A stretch of 64,000 nucleotides of DNA from Pseudomonas congelans (GTDB taxonomy: Bacteria > Pseudomonadota > Gammaproteobacteria > Pseudomonadales > Pseudomonadaceae), in contig NZ_FNJH01000006.1 in NCBI RefSeq assembly GCF_900103225.1, positions 265,264 through 329,263 on the forward strand, written 5' to 3'. The position numbers were made by a program, and so were the translations under genes. Below the pieces are notes generated by a model. It did no database searches, was not told the origin of the DNA, and saw nothing but the letters and a program-made list of their open reading frames with translations. Shown piece by piece: positions 42,007 through 50,664 of this stretch; positions within the stretch are counted from its first letter, which is position 1, and every line of letters begins with the position of its first letter.

Positions 42007-43569
42007 TTACTTGCCCAGGATGCTGCCCAGCAGGCCAAACACATTGGGGCCGACGCCGCCGGAGAAAACGGACAGCAAGCTCGTGCTGTCCTCACGGAAC
42101 CTTTGCGCGTCATCGAGCGCAGTTTTCAGTATGTAGCTCTGAGCCTTCTCCAGCGCACTCCTGGCGCCTGCCTCCCTGATCTGATCGGGATTAGCATCGG
42201 CCCATTCCCGAACAGTATTGTCCTGCCAGTCACTGTCCATGGGGTGCGTAAAAAATCGTGCGGCTACGGTTGCCGGATGTTCGGCTTGTTCCTTGCCATG
42301 CCACTGGCCCAACATTGACTGGCCCACTTGAAGCACCGCCTTTCTGGCAACGAGCCCCGCCAACGCATGCAGTGGATGTTCTGCGTGATCCTTGGCCAGT
42401 TGCGAGTGTGTCGGGTCGGTAGAGCCGCTGGTATTCGGATCATCGCCCAGCAGGGTTTGCAAGTCGTCTACGGTGTTGCCGAACCAGGTCGTCATGCTTT
42501 GCATGGTAAAACTGAAAGCGTTGTTGATCAGTCTTCCCGGCGTCCCGACGAATTCGGAGAACCGCTCTACCTGTTCAGAAAAAGGCAGCTCGGCCCATTG
42601 GTCGCGAGCAGCCAGGAACGCTTCGTACGCCGCAAGCATTTGCGGATCAGGATGTTCACTGAGCACAATCTGCATGATTTCGTCGCGTTCATAGCGCTCC
42701 CCCGCCCGGATGGGTTCGAACGGTCGGTCCTTTGTGGAAAACAGAATCTTGCCGAGCGGCTCCGCAAGACTGGCGACGATGTCGCTGCTGCTGAACATGC
42801 CGGTGACCAGCGGTAGCTGATGCTTGCAGTCTGCCTTCGAGGTCCAGGGAAACACATTTGTGTAACCGAGCTTGATCAGGCTTAGCTCGATGAAGTTCGA
42901 GTGGGCAAAGAAATCCTCGAGTATGTGCAGCGCCGCGCCCATGTTCCTGAGGCCGTCAGTGGACTCGGGACCTGCTTTTTCAGCCATCTCCAGACCGGCA
43001 GTCATGATGTCTGCCGAACGCTGGATGTAACGCTTCATCGACGTATCGTAATCGACCTTTAACGCCGGATCGTCAGGTAGCACCCAGTCTTCAAAATCGG
43101 CATCCCGATCTTTCGGATTGGCCGGGTCGGGGTTGATGGTCTTGGGGTTATCGATATGTTCACTGGGACGATAAACGCCCAGCCGCTCTGGCGTGACGAT
43201 AAAAAGCGAGCGATCTATCTTCATCAGATCAGTAAACTCCTTGACGGCCAGCACATCCACGATTCGGGTCAGGGCTTCGCGGGACAGCAGGTCAGGGAAG
43301 TTTTTCGGCATGGTCGTGGCACGCACGATCTTCGGATCGAGCAACTGTGAATAGTCCCTCAGCCAGTTACCGTAATAGATCGCCCGGATTTCGTCATGCC
43401 TGAAGCCGGCAGATTCGAGAACCGTTTCGATGGAGCCGTGAGTCTGTTTATTCTTTGCTCCGTTGCCGGCTTCAAATCGCTCCGGCTTCGGTAGCGGTTC
43501 GCCGTTCGTATTCTCTGCTTGATCAATTGCGGCAGCATGGCGTGGAGACACGCCGTTTGGGGGATTCAT
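42007..43569 (-). CDS. phcA: Het-C homologue PhcA
   Basis: 520 residues. The first half matches the fungal HET-C heterokaryon-incompatibility domain (PF07217): YYGNWLRDYSQ at 65-75, ERLGVYRPSEHIDNPK at 128-143, and ALHILEDFFAHSNFIELSLI at 213-232, where His215, Glu218, Asp219 and His223 could bind metal as in zinc phospholipase/nuclease folds. No signal peptide. The last 25 residues are hydrophobic and Gly-rich (VFSGGVGPNVFGLLGSIL). The P. syringae homologue phcA was reported to induce programmed death in Neurospora crassa. The gene sits between the SIMPL gene and dppA1, where PAO1 has none. The name is from memory of that report. Confidence 0.85.
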   Translation of the reverse strand: MNPPNGVSPRHAAAIDQAENTNGEPLPKPERFEAGNGAKNKQTHGSIETVLESAGFRHDEIRAIYYGNWLRDYSQLLDPKIVRATTMPKNFPDLLSREALTRIVDVLAVKEFTDLMKIDRSLFIVTPERLGVYRPSEHIDNPKTINPDPANPKDRDADFEDWVLPDDPALKVDYDTSMKRYIQRSADIMTAGLEMAEKAGPESTDGLRNMGAALHILEDFFAHSNFIELSLIKLGYTNVFPWTSKADCKHQLPLVTGMFSSSDIVASLAEPLGKILFSTKDRPFEPIRAGERYERDEIMQIVLSEHPDPQMLAAYEAFLAARDQWAELPFSEQVERFSEFVGTPGRLINNAFSFTMQSMTTWFGNTVDDLQTLLGDDPNTSGSTDPTHSQLAKDHAEHPLHALAGLVARKAVLQVGQSMLGQWHGKEQAEHPATVAARFFTHPMDSDWQDNTVREWADANPDQIREAGARSALEKAQSYILKTALDDAQRFREDSTSLLSVFSGGVGPNVFGLLGSILGK

Positions 43570-43778
43570 CCTTGATTCCTTGAGTGTCAGTGTCGATGTG
43601 CTGCAGCCTGGTCATTCTGACTGGAGCACTGCGTGAAATGAGTGCACAAGTTTCACGCGCAGCCCGGCCGCTGACTATCAGGCAACGCACCGGGATATGT
43701 AGGAGAAGGCCTGGCCCAAGGAGAGCGGGGGGAGATGTGCGTGAGAATCGGCGGCAGTCGAAACTGCCGCCTTGGGAA

Positions 43779-44492
43779 TCACGGAATCGCGACTTCGATC
43801 ACGCCATCCGCCGCGACGCTGACCTGGCTGGTGCCAGCCTCGACATCGGGCGTCGGTGCTGCGTCTTCACGCGAGGACTTGGCCATCATCATGACCGGCG
43901 CACGCAGATACGGTTGCGGGTAGCCCGAGGTGTTCAGGTTCAGGTTGACCAGCTTGTAGCCTGTGCCGCCCAGCGCTTCGGTGACCAGTTGTGCGCGAGC
44001 CTTGAACGCAGTCACGGCATCCTTGAGCAGGGCGTCTTCGCTGGTCTTGCGCGTCGATGGCGAGATGGAGAAGTCCATGCCGCCCATTTTCAGGTCGGTC
44101 AGCAGTTCGCCGGTCAGCTTGGACAGTACGGCAAAGTCCGCACTTTCCAGGCGCAGTTCGGCGCGTTCACGCCAGCCGGTGATCTTCTGGCCTTTATCGT
44201 CGTAGACCGGGTAGCTGTTGCGGCTGCCCTGGCGAATCTTCACGTCCTTGACCTGGCGCGCCTGACCCAGTGCCTTGTTCAGAGTCTCGGTGATCTGCGC
44301 GGCCAGTTTGGCCGGATCGCTGTCCTGCGCTTCGGTGTACAGCGTGACGAGCATCAGGTCGCGCTGCACCTCCTGATTGACCTCGGCGCGCAATGAAATC
44401 TGGTTGTAACGGGCTTCTTCAGCCATGGCGGGCAGGCTGGACAAAGCAGCAGCCAGCGCGATGAGGGTGGCGGCAGGGCGAAGGTTGAACAT
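43779..44492 (-). CDS. SIMPL (DUF541) periplasmic protein
   Basis: 237 residues. Signal MFNLRPAATLIALAAALSSLPAMA, then a SIMPL domain (YNQISLRAEVNQEVQRDLML, ADFAVLSKLTGELLTDLKMG, TAFKARAQLVTEALGGTGYK). The family (E. coli YggE) forms periplasmic oligomers linked to oxidative stress relief. It reads away from roxS, as PA4495 does in P. aeruginosa. Confidence 0.9.
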   Translation of the reverse strand: MFNLRPAATLIALAAALSSLPAMAEEARYNQISLRAEVNQEVQRDLMLVTLYTEAQDSDPAKLAAQITETLNKALGQARQVKDVKIRQGSRNSYPVYDDKGQKITGWRERAELRLESADFAVLSKLTGELLTDLKMGGMDFSISPSTRKTSEDALLKDAVTAFKARAQLVTEALGGTGYKLVNLNLNTSGYPQPYLRAPVMMMAKSSREDAAPTPDVEAGTSQVSVAADGVIEVAIP

Positions 44493-44684
44493 GAGAGCTC
44501 CTTGTTATCAAACGGCCTCCGACAGTTGTCGGGCGGCGCAAAGTGTTCTGACTGTAGCGCTTTGGTCCGGTTCCTGCGATGACCGAGTGCTCTGGCGTGC
44601 GGTGCGTTGACGCACTTTTTCAGTTTTGCCTCCCGCTTGGTTATACTCGCTGCGATCCGCCTGGAGCACTCATCAGGAGAGCTC

Positions 44685-45944
44685 ATGCTCGCCCCCGTTC
44701 AAATGCTTTCAGCCACACGGCAAAACCTGTGGCGCCTGACATTCATCCGTATTCTGGTGCTGGCCGCGCAGGCTGGCTCGGTCGGTATGGCCTGGCTGTT
44801 CGACTTTCTGCCGTTGCCGTGGCTGCAACTGTCGATCACTCTGGGATGCTCGCTGGTGCTGTGCGGGCTGACGGTCATCCGCCTGCGCACCTCGCTGCCG
44901 CTCACCGAGCTTGAATATGCGCTGCAGCTGGCGCTGGATCTGCTGATTCACAGTGCGCTGCTGTATTACTCGGGTGGCTCGGCCAACCCGTTCGTTTCCT
45001 ACTATCTGGTACCGCTGACCATCGCCGCCGCGACACTGCCGTGGCGTTACTCGCTGATTCTGTCCGGCTTTGCGCTGAGCATGTACACCTTGCTGATGGT
45101 GCGCTCCTACCCGCTGGAGACCGACTCCATCGCCCGGGAAAACATGCAGATCTACGGCATGTGGCTGAGCTTTGCACTGGCTGCGGCGGTTATCACCTTC
45201 TTTGCCGCGAAGATGGCCGAAGAGCTGCGCCGCCAGGAGCAACTGCGTGCCGAGCGTCGCGAAGAAGGCCTGCGTGATCAGCAATTGCTCGCCGTCGCAA
45301 CCCAGGCCGCAGGGGCAGCCCATGAATTGGGAACGCCGCTGGCAACCATGAGCGTGCTGCTCAAGGAGATGCGCCAGGATCACAGTGATCCTGCCCTGCA
45401 GGATGACCTGTCCGTGCTGCAGGAGCAGGTCAAGCAGTGCAAGCAGACCCTGCAGCAACTGGTGCGCGCCGCCGAAGCCAACCGGCGCATGGCTGTCGAA
45501 TATCAGCCCGCCACCCGCTGGCTGGACGAGTCCCTCAATCGCTGGCATCTGATGCGCCCGGAAGTGAGTTATCGTTTCTATCAATTGGGCAAAGGCGAAG
45601 CGCCGATGCTGGCGCCGCCGCCGGACCTGACCCAGGCGCTGCTCAACCTGCTCAACAACGCTGCCGATGCCTGCCCCGATGGCCTTGAGGTCAATCTGGA
45701 CTGGGACAGTGCGGAAATCTGCATCAGCATTCGCGACCACGGCGCGGGTGTACCGCTGGCGATTGCCGAACAGATCGGCAAACCGTTCTTTACTACCAAG
45801 GGCAAAGGTTTCGGCCTGGGTCTGTTCCTGAGCAAGGCCAGCGTTACCCGTGCGGGTGGCTCGGTGAAGCTCTACAGTCATGAAGAAGGCGGTACGCTCA
45901 CCGAGCTGCGCCTGCCCCGAGATACGCGAGGAGAAGAAGCATGA
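44685..45944 (+). CDS. roxS: Redox-sensing histidine kinase RoxS
   Basis: 419 residues from the ATG at 44685 (CAGGAGA upstream). Six membrane helices in residues 15-175, with GGSANPF at 97-103, the quinone-binding heptad of RegB/PrrB. Kinase part: His213 in AAHELGTPL, Cys252 in VKQCKQ at the position of the redox Cys of RegB, N-box LLNLLNNAADAC, and GFGLGLF. It phosphorylates RoxR in response to the respiratory state, and in pseudomonads the pair controls terminal oxidases, including the cyanide-insensitive one. Coupled to roxR by an ATGA overlap. Confidence 0.93.
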   Translation: MLAPVQMLSATRQNLWRLTFIRILVLAAQAGSVGMAWLFDFLPLPWLQLSITLGCSLVLCGLTVIRLRTSLPLTELEYALQLALDLLIHSALLYYSGGSANPFVSYYLVPLTIAAATLPWRYSLILSGFALSMYTLLMVRSYPLETDSIARENMQIYGMWLSFALAAAVITFFAAKMAEELRRQEQLRAERREEGLRDQQLLAVATQAAGAAHELGTPLATMSVLLKEMRQDHSDPALQDDLSVLQEQVKQCKQTLQQLVRAAEANRRMAVEYQPATRWLDESLNRWHLMRPEVSYRFYQLGKGEAPMLAPPPDLTQALLNLLNNAADACPDGLEVNLDWDSAEICISIRDHGAGVPLAIAEQIGKPFFTTKGKGFGLGLFLSKASVTRAGGSVKLYSHEEGGTLTELRLPRDTRGEEA

Positions 45945-46504
45945 GTGACGATGATATCCAGGTCGAAGGCGAAGAGCTGCCGCACCTGTTGCTGGTCGAT
46001 GACGACGCGACGTTCACCCGTGTGATGGCGAGGGCCATGAGCCGTCGTGGTTTTCGCGTGAGCACCGCCGGCTCGGCCGAAGAAGGGCTGGCTCTGGCGC
46101 AACAGGACATTCCCGAATACGCCGCGCTGGATCTGAAGATGGACGGTGATTCCGGTCTGGTGCTGCTGCCCAAGCTGCTGGAAATGGACCCGGACATGCG
46201 CGTGGTGATTCTCACCGGTTATTCGAGCATTGCCACGGCGGTCGAAGCGATCAAGCGCGGCGCGTGCAACTACCTGTGCAAACCGGCTGACGCGGATGAC
46301 GTACTGGCGGCCCTGCTGTCCGAGCACGCCAACCTCGACACGCTGGTTCCCGAGAATCCGATGTCGGTGGATCGCTTGCAATGGGAGCATATCCAGCGCG
46401 TGCTGACCGAGCACGAGGGCAATATTTCAGCGACTGCGCGAGCGCTGGGGATGCACCGCCGGACCTTGCAGCGCAAGTTGCAGAAGCGCCCCGTGCGGCG
46501 TTGA
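45941..46504 (+). CDS. roxR: Response regulator RoxR
   Basis: 187 residues. Receiver domain 14-125: acidic pocket VDDDATF, phosphorylation site Asp64 in AALDLKMDG, Thr in ILTGYSS, and Lys in YLCKPAD. A Pro-containing linker leads to a Fis-type helix-turn-helix at about 145-185 (NISATARALGMHRRTLQRKL). It belongs to the ActR/PrrA/RegA group. The ATG overlaps the roxS stop (ATGA). Confidence 0.94.
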   Translation: MSDDDIQVEGEELPHLLLVDDDATFTRVMARAMSRRGFRVSTAGSAEEGLALAQQDIPEYAALDLKMDGDSGLVLLPKLLEMDPDMRVVILTGYSSIATAVEAIKRGACNYLCKPADADDVLAALLSEHANLDTLVPENPMSVDRLQWEHIQRVLTEHEGNISATARALGMHRRTLQRKLQKRPVRR

Positions 46505-46593
46505 TGAAGGTTTTTTCATAGTGATCGTGTAGGCGTTTTTTTGCTTCATTGTGCTCAGGCATCGTACGTTCAAAGAGAGCGAGCCTGAACCAC

Positions 46594-48312
46594 ATGAATC
46601 GCAATGCTGAATATTCTGCCGTCAACGATACTGTGCAAGGAGCATTTCTATCCCGCGTCTGGAAGCTGATAACGCCATACTGGCGCAGTGAGGAAAAGGC
46701 TACTGCCTGGCTGCTGCTGATCTCGGTGATCGCGCTGTCGCTGTTCAGCGTGCAGGTCTCGGTGTTCTTCAACAGCTGGTACCGAGACTTCTACAACGCT
46801 CTGCAGAACAAGGATCTGGCTGCGTTCACCCACCTGATCCTGTACTTCAGCGGCATCGCCGCGATCGCCATTCTGGCGGCGGTCTATCGCCTGTACCTGA
46901 CCCAGTTGCTGACCATCCGCTGGCGGCGCTGGCTGACGGAAAAACACTTCGCGCGCTGGCTCGCCGACAAAAACTATTACCACCTGGAGCAGGGTGGTTA
47001 CACCGATAACCCTGACCAGCGTCTGTCCGAAGACCTCAACGAGTTCACCACCAGCACCCTCAGCCTGGGGCTGGGTCTGATGAGCGCGGTGGTCAGTCTG
47101 GTGTCGTTTTCGGTGATTCTCTGGGGCGTGTCGGGCAGTATCGAGCTGTTCGGCGTGACCATTCCCGGCTACATGTTCTGGGCGGCCATGCTTTATGCGC
47201 TGGTGGGCAGCCTGCTGACACACTGGATCGGCAAGCGGCTGATCCCGTTGAGCAACCAGCAGGAGCGATTCGAGGCAGACCTGCGTTTCGCGCTGGTGCG
47301 TGTACGCGAAAACGCCGAAAGCATTGCCTTGTCCGAGGGCGAACGCAATGAAAATCAGCGCTTGAGCGCGCGTTTCATGATGATCTGGAATAACTTCCGG
47401 GCCTCGATGCAGGTCCAGAAGCGGCTGACGTTTTTCACCTCGGGCTATTCGCAGATTGCGCTGATCTTTCCGTTCATTGTGGCCGCACCACGGTATTTCG
47501 CCGGCAAGATCGAGCTGGGCGATCTGATGCAGATCAACTCGGCATTCGGCAACGTGCAGGAGAACTTCAGCTGGTTCATCAGCGCCTATAGCACGCTGGC
47601 GTCATGGCGCGCCACCAGCGACCGTCTGCTGAGCTTCCGCCAGGCCATGACTGACAATGAAGGTCGGCAGCCGGCCATCGAAAGAGTTCACGCCAACGAC
47701 ACGCTGGACCTGCGCAATCTGGGCTTGAGCATCGCCGGTGGGCGTCAATTGCTGAGCGAGGCCAGTCTGCAGGTCGGCGCGGGAGAGCGGGTGATGCTCA
47801 GCGGTCGCTCGGGCAGTGGCAAAAGCTCGTTGCTGAGAGCGCTGGGCGGTCTCTGGCCCGAGGGGGCGGGGCAGATTTGCTTGCCCACCGGCACCGCGCT
47901 GTTTCTGCCGCAACGACCTTACCTGCCCATCGGTACATTGCGTGAGGCGATGAGTTATCCACAACCCGCTGAACATTACCCGGCCCAGCGCTTTGCCGAG
48001 GTACTGGAGCAGTGCCGGCTGGAGCACCTGATACCACGTCTTGACGAAAGCAATCACTGGCAGCGTTTCCTCTCACCGGGCGAGCAGCAGCGGGTGGCGT
48101 TCGCTCGTGCCCTGTTGGTCGCGCCGAACTGGCTGTATGTGGATGAGGCCACCTCGGCCATGGACGAAGATGACGAGACGGCCATGCACCGCGCAGTCAT
48201 CGACGGGCTGCCGGGCCTGACGCTGATCAGTGTCGGGCACCGCAGCAGTCTCAAACGCTTTCATGACCGGCATGTGCGTGTCGAGGGCGGTAAATTGATC
48301 GAGCAACCGTGA
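46594..48312 (+). CDS. ABC protein with SbmA/BacA-type membrane domain
   Basis: 572 residues from the ATG at 46594. An N-terminal membrane domain with about six helices (WLLLISVIALSLFSVQVSVF, FSGIAAIAILAAVYRLYL) has the SbmA/BacA signature WRRWLTEKHFARWLADKNYY. A fused ATPase follows: GRSGSGKSSLLRALG, LSPGEQQRVAFARALL, WLYVDEATSAMD. This is the E. coli YddA / peroxisomal ABCD layout; SbmA relatives carry peptides, but the substrate here is unknown. It may be read through from roxR (89-base gap). Confidence 0.9.
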   Translation: MNRNAEYSAVNDTVQGAFLSRVWKLITPYWRSEEKATAWLLLISVIALSLFSVQVSVFFNSWYRDFYNALQNKDLAAFTHLILYFSGIAAIAILAAVYRLYLTQLLTIRWRRWLTEKHFARWLADKNYYHLEQGGYTDNPDQRLSEDLNEFTTSTLSLGLGLMSAVVSLVSFSVILWGVSGSIELFGVTIPGYMFWAAMLYALVGSLLTHWIGKRLIPLSNQQERFEADLRFALVRVRENAESIALSEGERNENQRLSARFMMIWNNFRASMQVQKRLTFFTSGYSQIALIFPFIVAAPRYFAGKIELGDLMQINSAFGNVQENFSWFISAYSTLASWRATSDRLLSFRQAMTDNEGRQPAIERVHANDTLDLRNLGLSIAGGRQLLSEASLQVGAGERVMLSGRSGSGKSSLLRALGGLWPEGAGQICLPTGTALFLPQRPYLPIGTLREAMSYPQPAEHYPAQRFAEVLEQCRLEHLIPRLDESNHWQRFLSPGEQQRVAFARALLVAPNWLYVDEATSAMDEDDETAMHRAVIDGLPGLTLISVGHRSSLKRFHDRHVRVEGGKLIEQP

Positions 48313-48362
48313 TCCGCAACGTTTGAGGCCGATGCTATAGGGGACACGGCGCTTTTGAGGGT

Positions 48363-48377
48363 GTGATCATACAACCG
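48363..48377. promoter_or_regulatory. Putative GntR operator upstream of its own gene
   Basis: GTGATCATACAACCG; its reverse complement CGGTTGTATGATCAC matches CAGTTGTACGATGAC upstream of kdgD at 12 of 15 positions. It lies 48 bases before the regulator start, which suggests autoregulation. Confidence 0.55.
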
Positions 48378-48424
48378 CTGAGCTATGATTAGCCCATGTT
48401 TAGCAGTCCAGAGATCGATGTTGG

Positions 48425-49174
48425 ATGGAAAATCAAAGCGCTCTGCCCCGCGCCCGCAGAAAACACCGCAGCCTCGCGCAGGAGCTGGTGACAGAGCTGT
48501 CCGAGCGTATTCGCAGCGGTCAGCTCAAGCGCGGCGACAAACTGCCCACCGAATCCGCAATCATGGAAGAGCAGGGCGTCAGCAGGACTGTCGTGCGTGA
48601 GGCGATTTCGCGTCTGCAGGCCTCCGGTCTGGTCGAGACCCGTCACGGCATCGGCACCTTCGTGCTCGACACGCCGAGCCCCAGTGGCTTCCGGATTGAC
48701 CCGGCGACCATCGTTACCCTGCGTGATGTACTGGCGATTCTCGAATTACGCATCAGCCTTGAAGTCGAGTCGGCAGGCCTGGCAGCCCAGCGGCGCAGTG
48801 ATGAACAACTGGCAGCCATGCGTTCGGCGCTGGATGCGCTCAATGAAAGTGCGGCACACGCCACCGATGCCGTGGCGTCGGATTTCCAGTTCCATCTGCA
48901 GATTGCCTTGTCGACCGGCAACCGCTACTTCACGGACATCATGACCCACCTGGGCACCAGCATCATTCCGCGCACCCGGCTGAATTCGGCGCGTCTGGCG
49001 CATGATGACCAGCAGCACTACATGGATCGGCTGAGCCGCGAGCACGAAGAAATCTTCGACGCCATCGCCCGCCAGGACTCCGATGCGGCACGCGCCGCCA
49101 TGCGCCTGCACCTCACCAACAGCCGCGAACGCCTGCGTCATGCGCATGAAGAGGCTGAGTCGCAGCGGGCTTGA
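48425..49174 (+). CDS. FadR-type GntR regulator of the sugar-diacid genes
   Basis: 249 residues. Winged helix about 12-80 (GDKLPTESAIMEEQGVSRTV, GLVETRHGIGTFV). The FCD ligand domain about 95-235 has the usual acidic/His metal set (ASDFQFHLQIA, DRLSREHEEIFDAI, MRLHLTNSRERL). It is divergent in layout from nothing but directly upstream of kdgD-gudP-garD, so it probably represses them until galactarate, glucarate or an intermediate binds. A motif shared by its own upstream region and that of kdgD supports this. Confidence 0.88.
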   Translation: MENQSALPRARRKHRSLAQELVTELSERIRSGQLKRGDKLPTESAIMEEQGVSRTVVREAISRLQASGLVETRHGIGTFVLDTPSPSGFRIDPATIVTLRDVLAILELRISLEVESAGLAAQRRSDEQLAAMRSALDALNESAAHATDAVASDFQFHLQIALSTGNRYFTDIMTHLGTSIIPRTRLNSARLAHDDQQHYMDRLSREHEEIFDAIARQDSDAARAAMRLHLTNSRERLRHAHEEAESQRA

Positions 49175-49186
49175 GGCTTAAAAAGA

Positions 49187-49237
49187 GGACGCAGAGCGTC
49201 CAGAACGGCATGCCCACGCTGGAGCGTGGGCACGATA
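49187..49237. repeat. Dispersed inverted repeat copy
   Basis: AGGACGCAGAGCGTCC and CCCACGCTGGAGCGTGGG modules in the same order as the copy at 29185, ending CACGATAG. It starts 12 bases after the GntR stop codon. Confidence 0.85.
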
Positions 49238-49337
49238 GGTGTTCTCCCTGAGACCCATTTTTTCACGCTCCTGTGTGGGGCTGCCCTGAGTGATGCGCCT
49301 CGTCACATCTACTACGCCTCGCCGCGGAGTCAGTAGC

Positions 49338-49424
49338 GGACGCGGAGCGTCGCACGATAGTTGAGATCATCGTTCCGCATGCTCCAGCGTGGGAATGCCT
49401 GTCGTGACGCTCCGCGTCACAGAT
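49338..49424. repeat. Dispersed repeat pair, opposite orientations
   Basis: GGACGCGGAGCGTCGCACGA at 49338-49357, then the opposite module ATCGTTCCGCATGCTCCAGC, GTGGGAATGCC and GTGACGCTCCGCGTCAC. With the copy at 49187 it fills much of the 411-base region before kdgD; nothing else but the kdgD promoter and operator was seen there. Confidence 0.8.
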
Positions 49425-49509
49425 CTGTGTGGCAGCGCAGAAGTCAAAACCGGACCCCGTCCTCTCCCTCTGAAAAAACCCGAAAATCCCTGTTGAGTGA
49501 TTTTATTAT

Positions 49510-49524
49510 CAGTTGTACGATGAC
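49510..49524. promoter_or_regulatory. Putative GntR operator upstream of kdgD
   Basis: CAGTTGTACGATGAC, 61 bases before the kdgD start, sharing GTTGTAYGATSAC with the site before the regulator gene. Confidence 0.55.
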
Positions 49525-49585
49525 TTACGACATCGGCGCTGACCGGTGATCTTCTAACAATTATGTCCTCCAGGGTGTTCGAATA

Positions 49586-50497
49586 ATGAATCCACAAGAA
49601 CTGAAGTCCATCCTCTCATCCGGTCTGCTGTCTTTCCCGGTTACCGATTTCAATGCCCAGGGCGACTTCCACCGCGCTGGCTACATCAAACGTCTCGAGT
49701 GGCTGGCCCCATACGGCGCAAGCGCTCTGTTCGCTGCGGGCGGCACAGGTGAGTTCTTCTCCCTGGCTGCCAGCGAATACTCCGAAATCATCAAGACTGC
49801 CGTCGACACCTGCGCCACCAGCGTGCCAATCCTCGCTGGTGTAGGCGGTGCGACTCGTCAGGCCATCGAGTACGCTCAGGAAGCCGAGCGTCTGGGCGCC
49901 AAGGGTCTGCTGCTGCTGCCGCACTACCTGACCGAAGCCAGTCAGGACGGCGTTGCCGCCCACGTCGAAGCCGTGTGCAAATCGGTGAAGATCGGTGTGG
50001 TGGTCTACAACCGTAACGTCTGCCGCCTGACACCTACCTTGCTCGAGCAACTGGCCGAGCGTTGCCCGAACCTGATCGGTTACAAGGATGGCCTGGGTGA
50101 TATCGAACTGATGGTTTCGATCCGCCGCCGTCTTGGTGACCGTTTCTCGTACCTGGGCGGCCTGCCGACCGCTGAAGTCTATGCCGCTGCCTACAAGGCG
50201 CTGGGCGTACCGGTCTACTCGTCCGCAGTGTTCAACTTCGTACCGAAACTGGCGATGGACTTCTACCATGCCATCGCCCGCGACGATCACCAGGCGGTCG
50301 GCAAGTACATCGACGATTTCTTCCTGCCTTACCTGGAAATCCGCAACCGCAAGGCCGGTTATGCCGTGAGCATCGTCAAGGCCGGCGCGAAGATCGCGGG
50401 TTATGACGCAGGTCCGGTGCGCGCGCCGTTGACCGATCTGACGTCAGACGAGTGCGACATGCTCGCCGCTCTGATGGACAAGCAAGGCAAGCAATAA
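49586..50497 (+). CDS. kdgD: 5-dehydro-4-deoxyglucarate dehydratase
   Basis: 303 residues, DapA/NAL class I aldolase-type barrel. Schiff-base Lys167 in NLIGYKDGLGD, Tyr in VVVYNRN, and GGTGEFFSL as the phosphate-loop analogue. It dehydrates and decarboxylates 5-dehydro-4-deoxy-D-glucarate to 2,5-dioxopentanoate (EC 4.2.1.41), the step after galactarate or glucarate dehydratase. First gene of the catabolic block; its own terminator follows, so gudP and garD may be partly independent. Confidence 0.94.
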   Translation: MNPQELKSILSSGLLSFPVTDFNAQGDFHRAGYIKRLEWLAPYGASALFAAGGTGEFFSLAASEYSEIIKTAVDTCATSVPILAGVGGATRQAIEYAQEAERLGAKGLLLLPHYLTEASQDGVAAHVEAVCKSVKIGVVVYNRNVCRLTPTLLEQLAERCPNLIGYKDGLGDIELMVSIRRRLGDRFSYLGGLPTAEVYAAAYKALGVPVYSSAVFNFVPKLAMDFYHAIARDDHQAVGKYIDDFFLPYLEIRNRKAGYAVSIVKAGAKIAGYDAGPVRAPLTDLTSDECDMLAALMDKQGKQ

Positions 50498-50514
50498 CAC
50501 CTGCCACGACAAGG

Positions 50515-50538
50515 CCGCTGAGCAATCAGCGGTTTTTT
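50515..50538 (+). terminator. Terminator of kdgD
   Basis: Stem CCGCTGA / TCAGCGG, loop GCAA, six T residues, 17 bases after the kdgD stop. Confidence 0.92.
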
Positions 50539-50664
50539 CGTTGCAGTGCATGACCCTTACAGGTGGCAGAGGTCGTCGCCGTGACGCTGCCAAGGGGCCT
50601 GTAACGCTACACCCAAAAAAAACAGCTTTACCCGCGTAAAAAAATAATCAGTGGGAGCTATACC

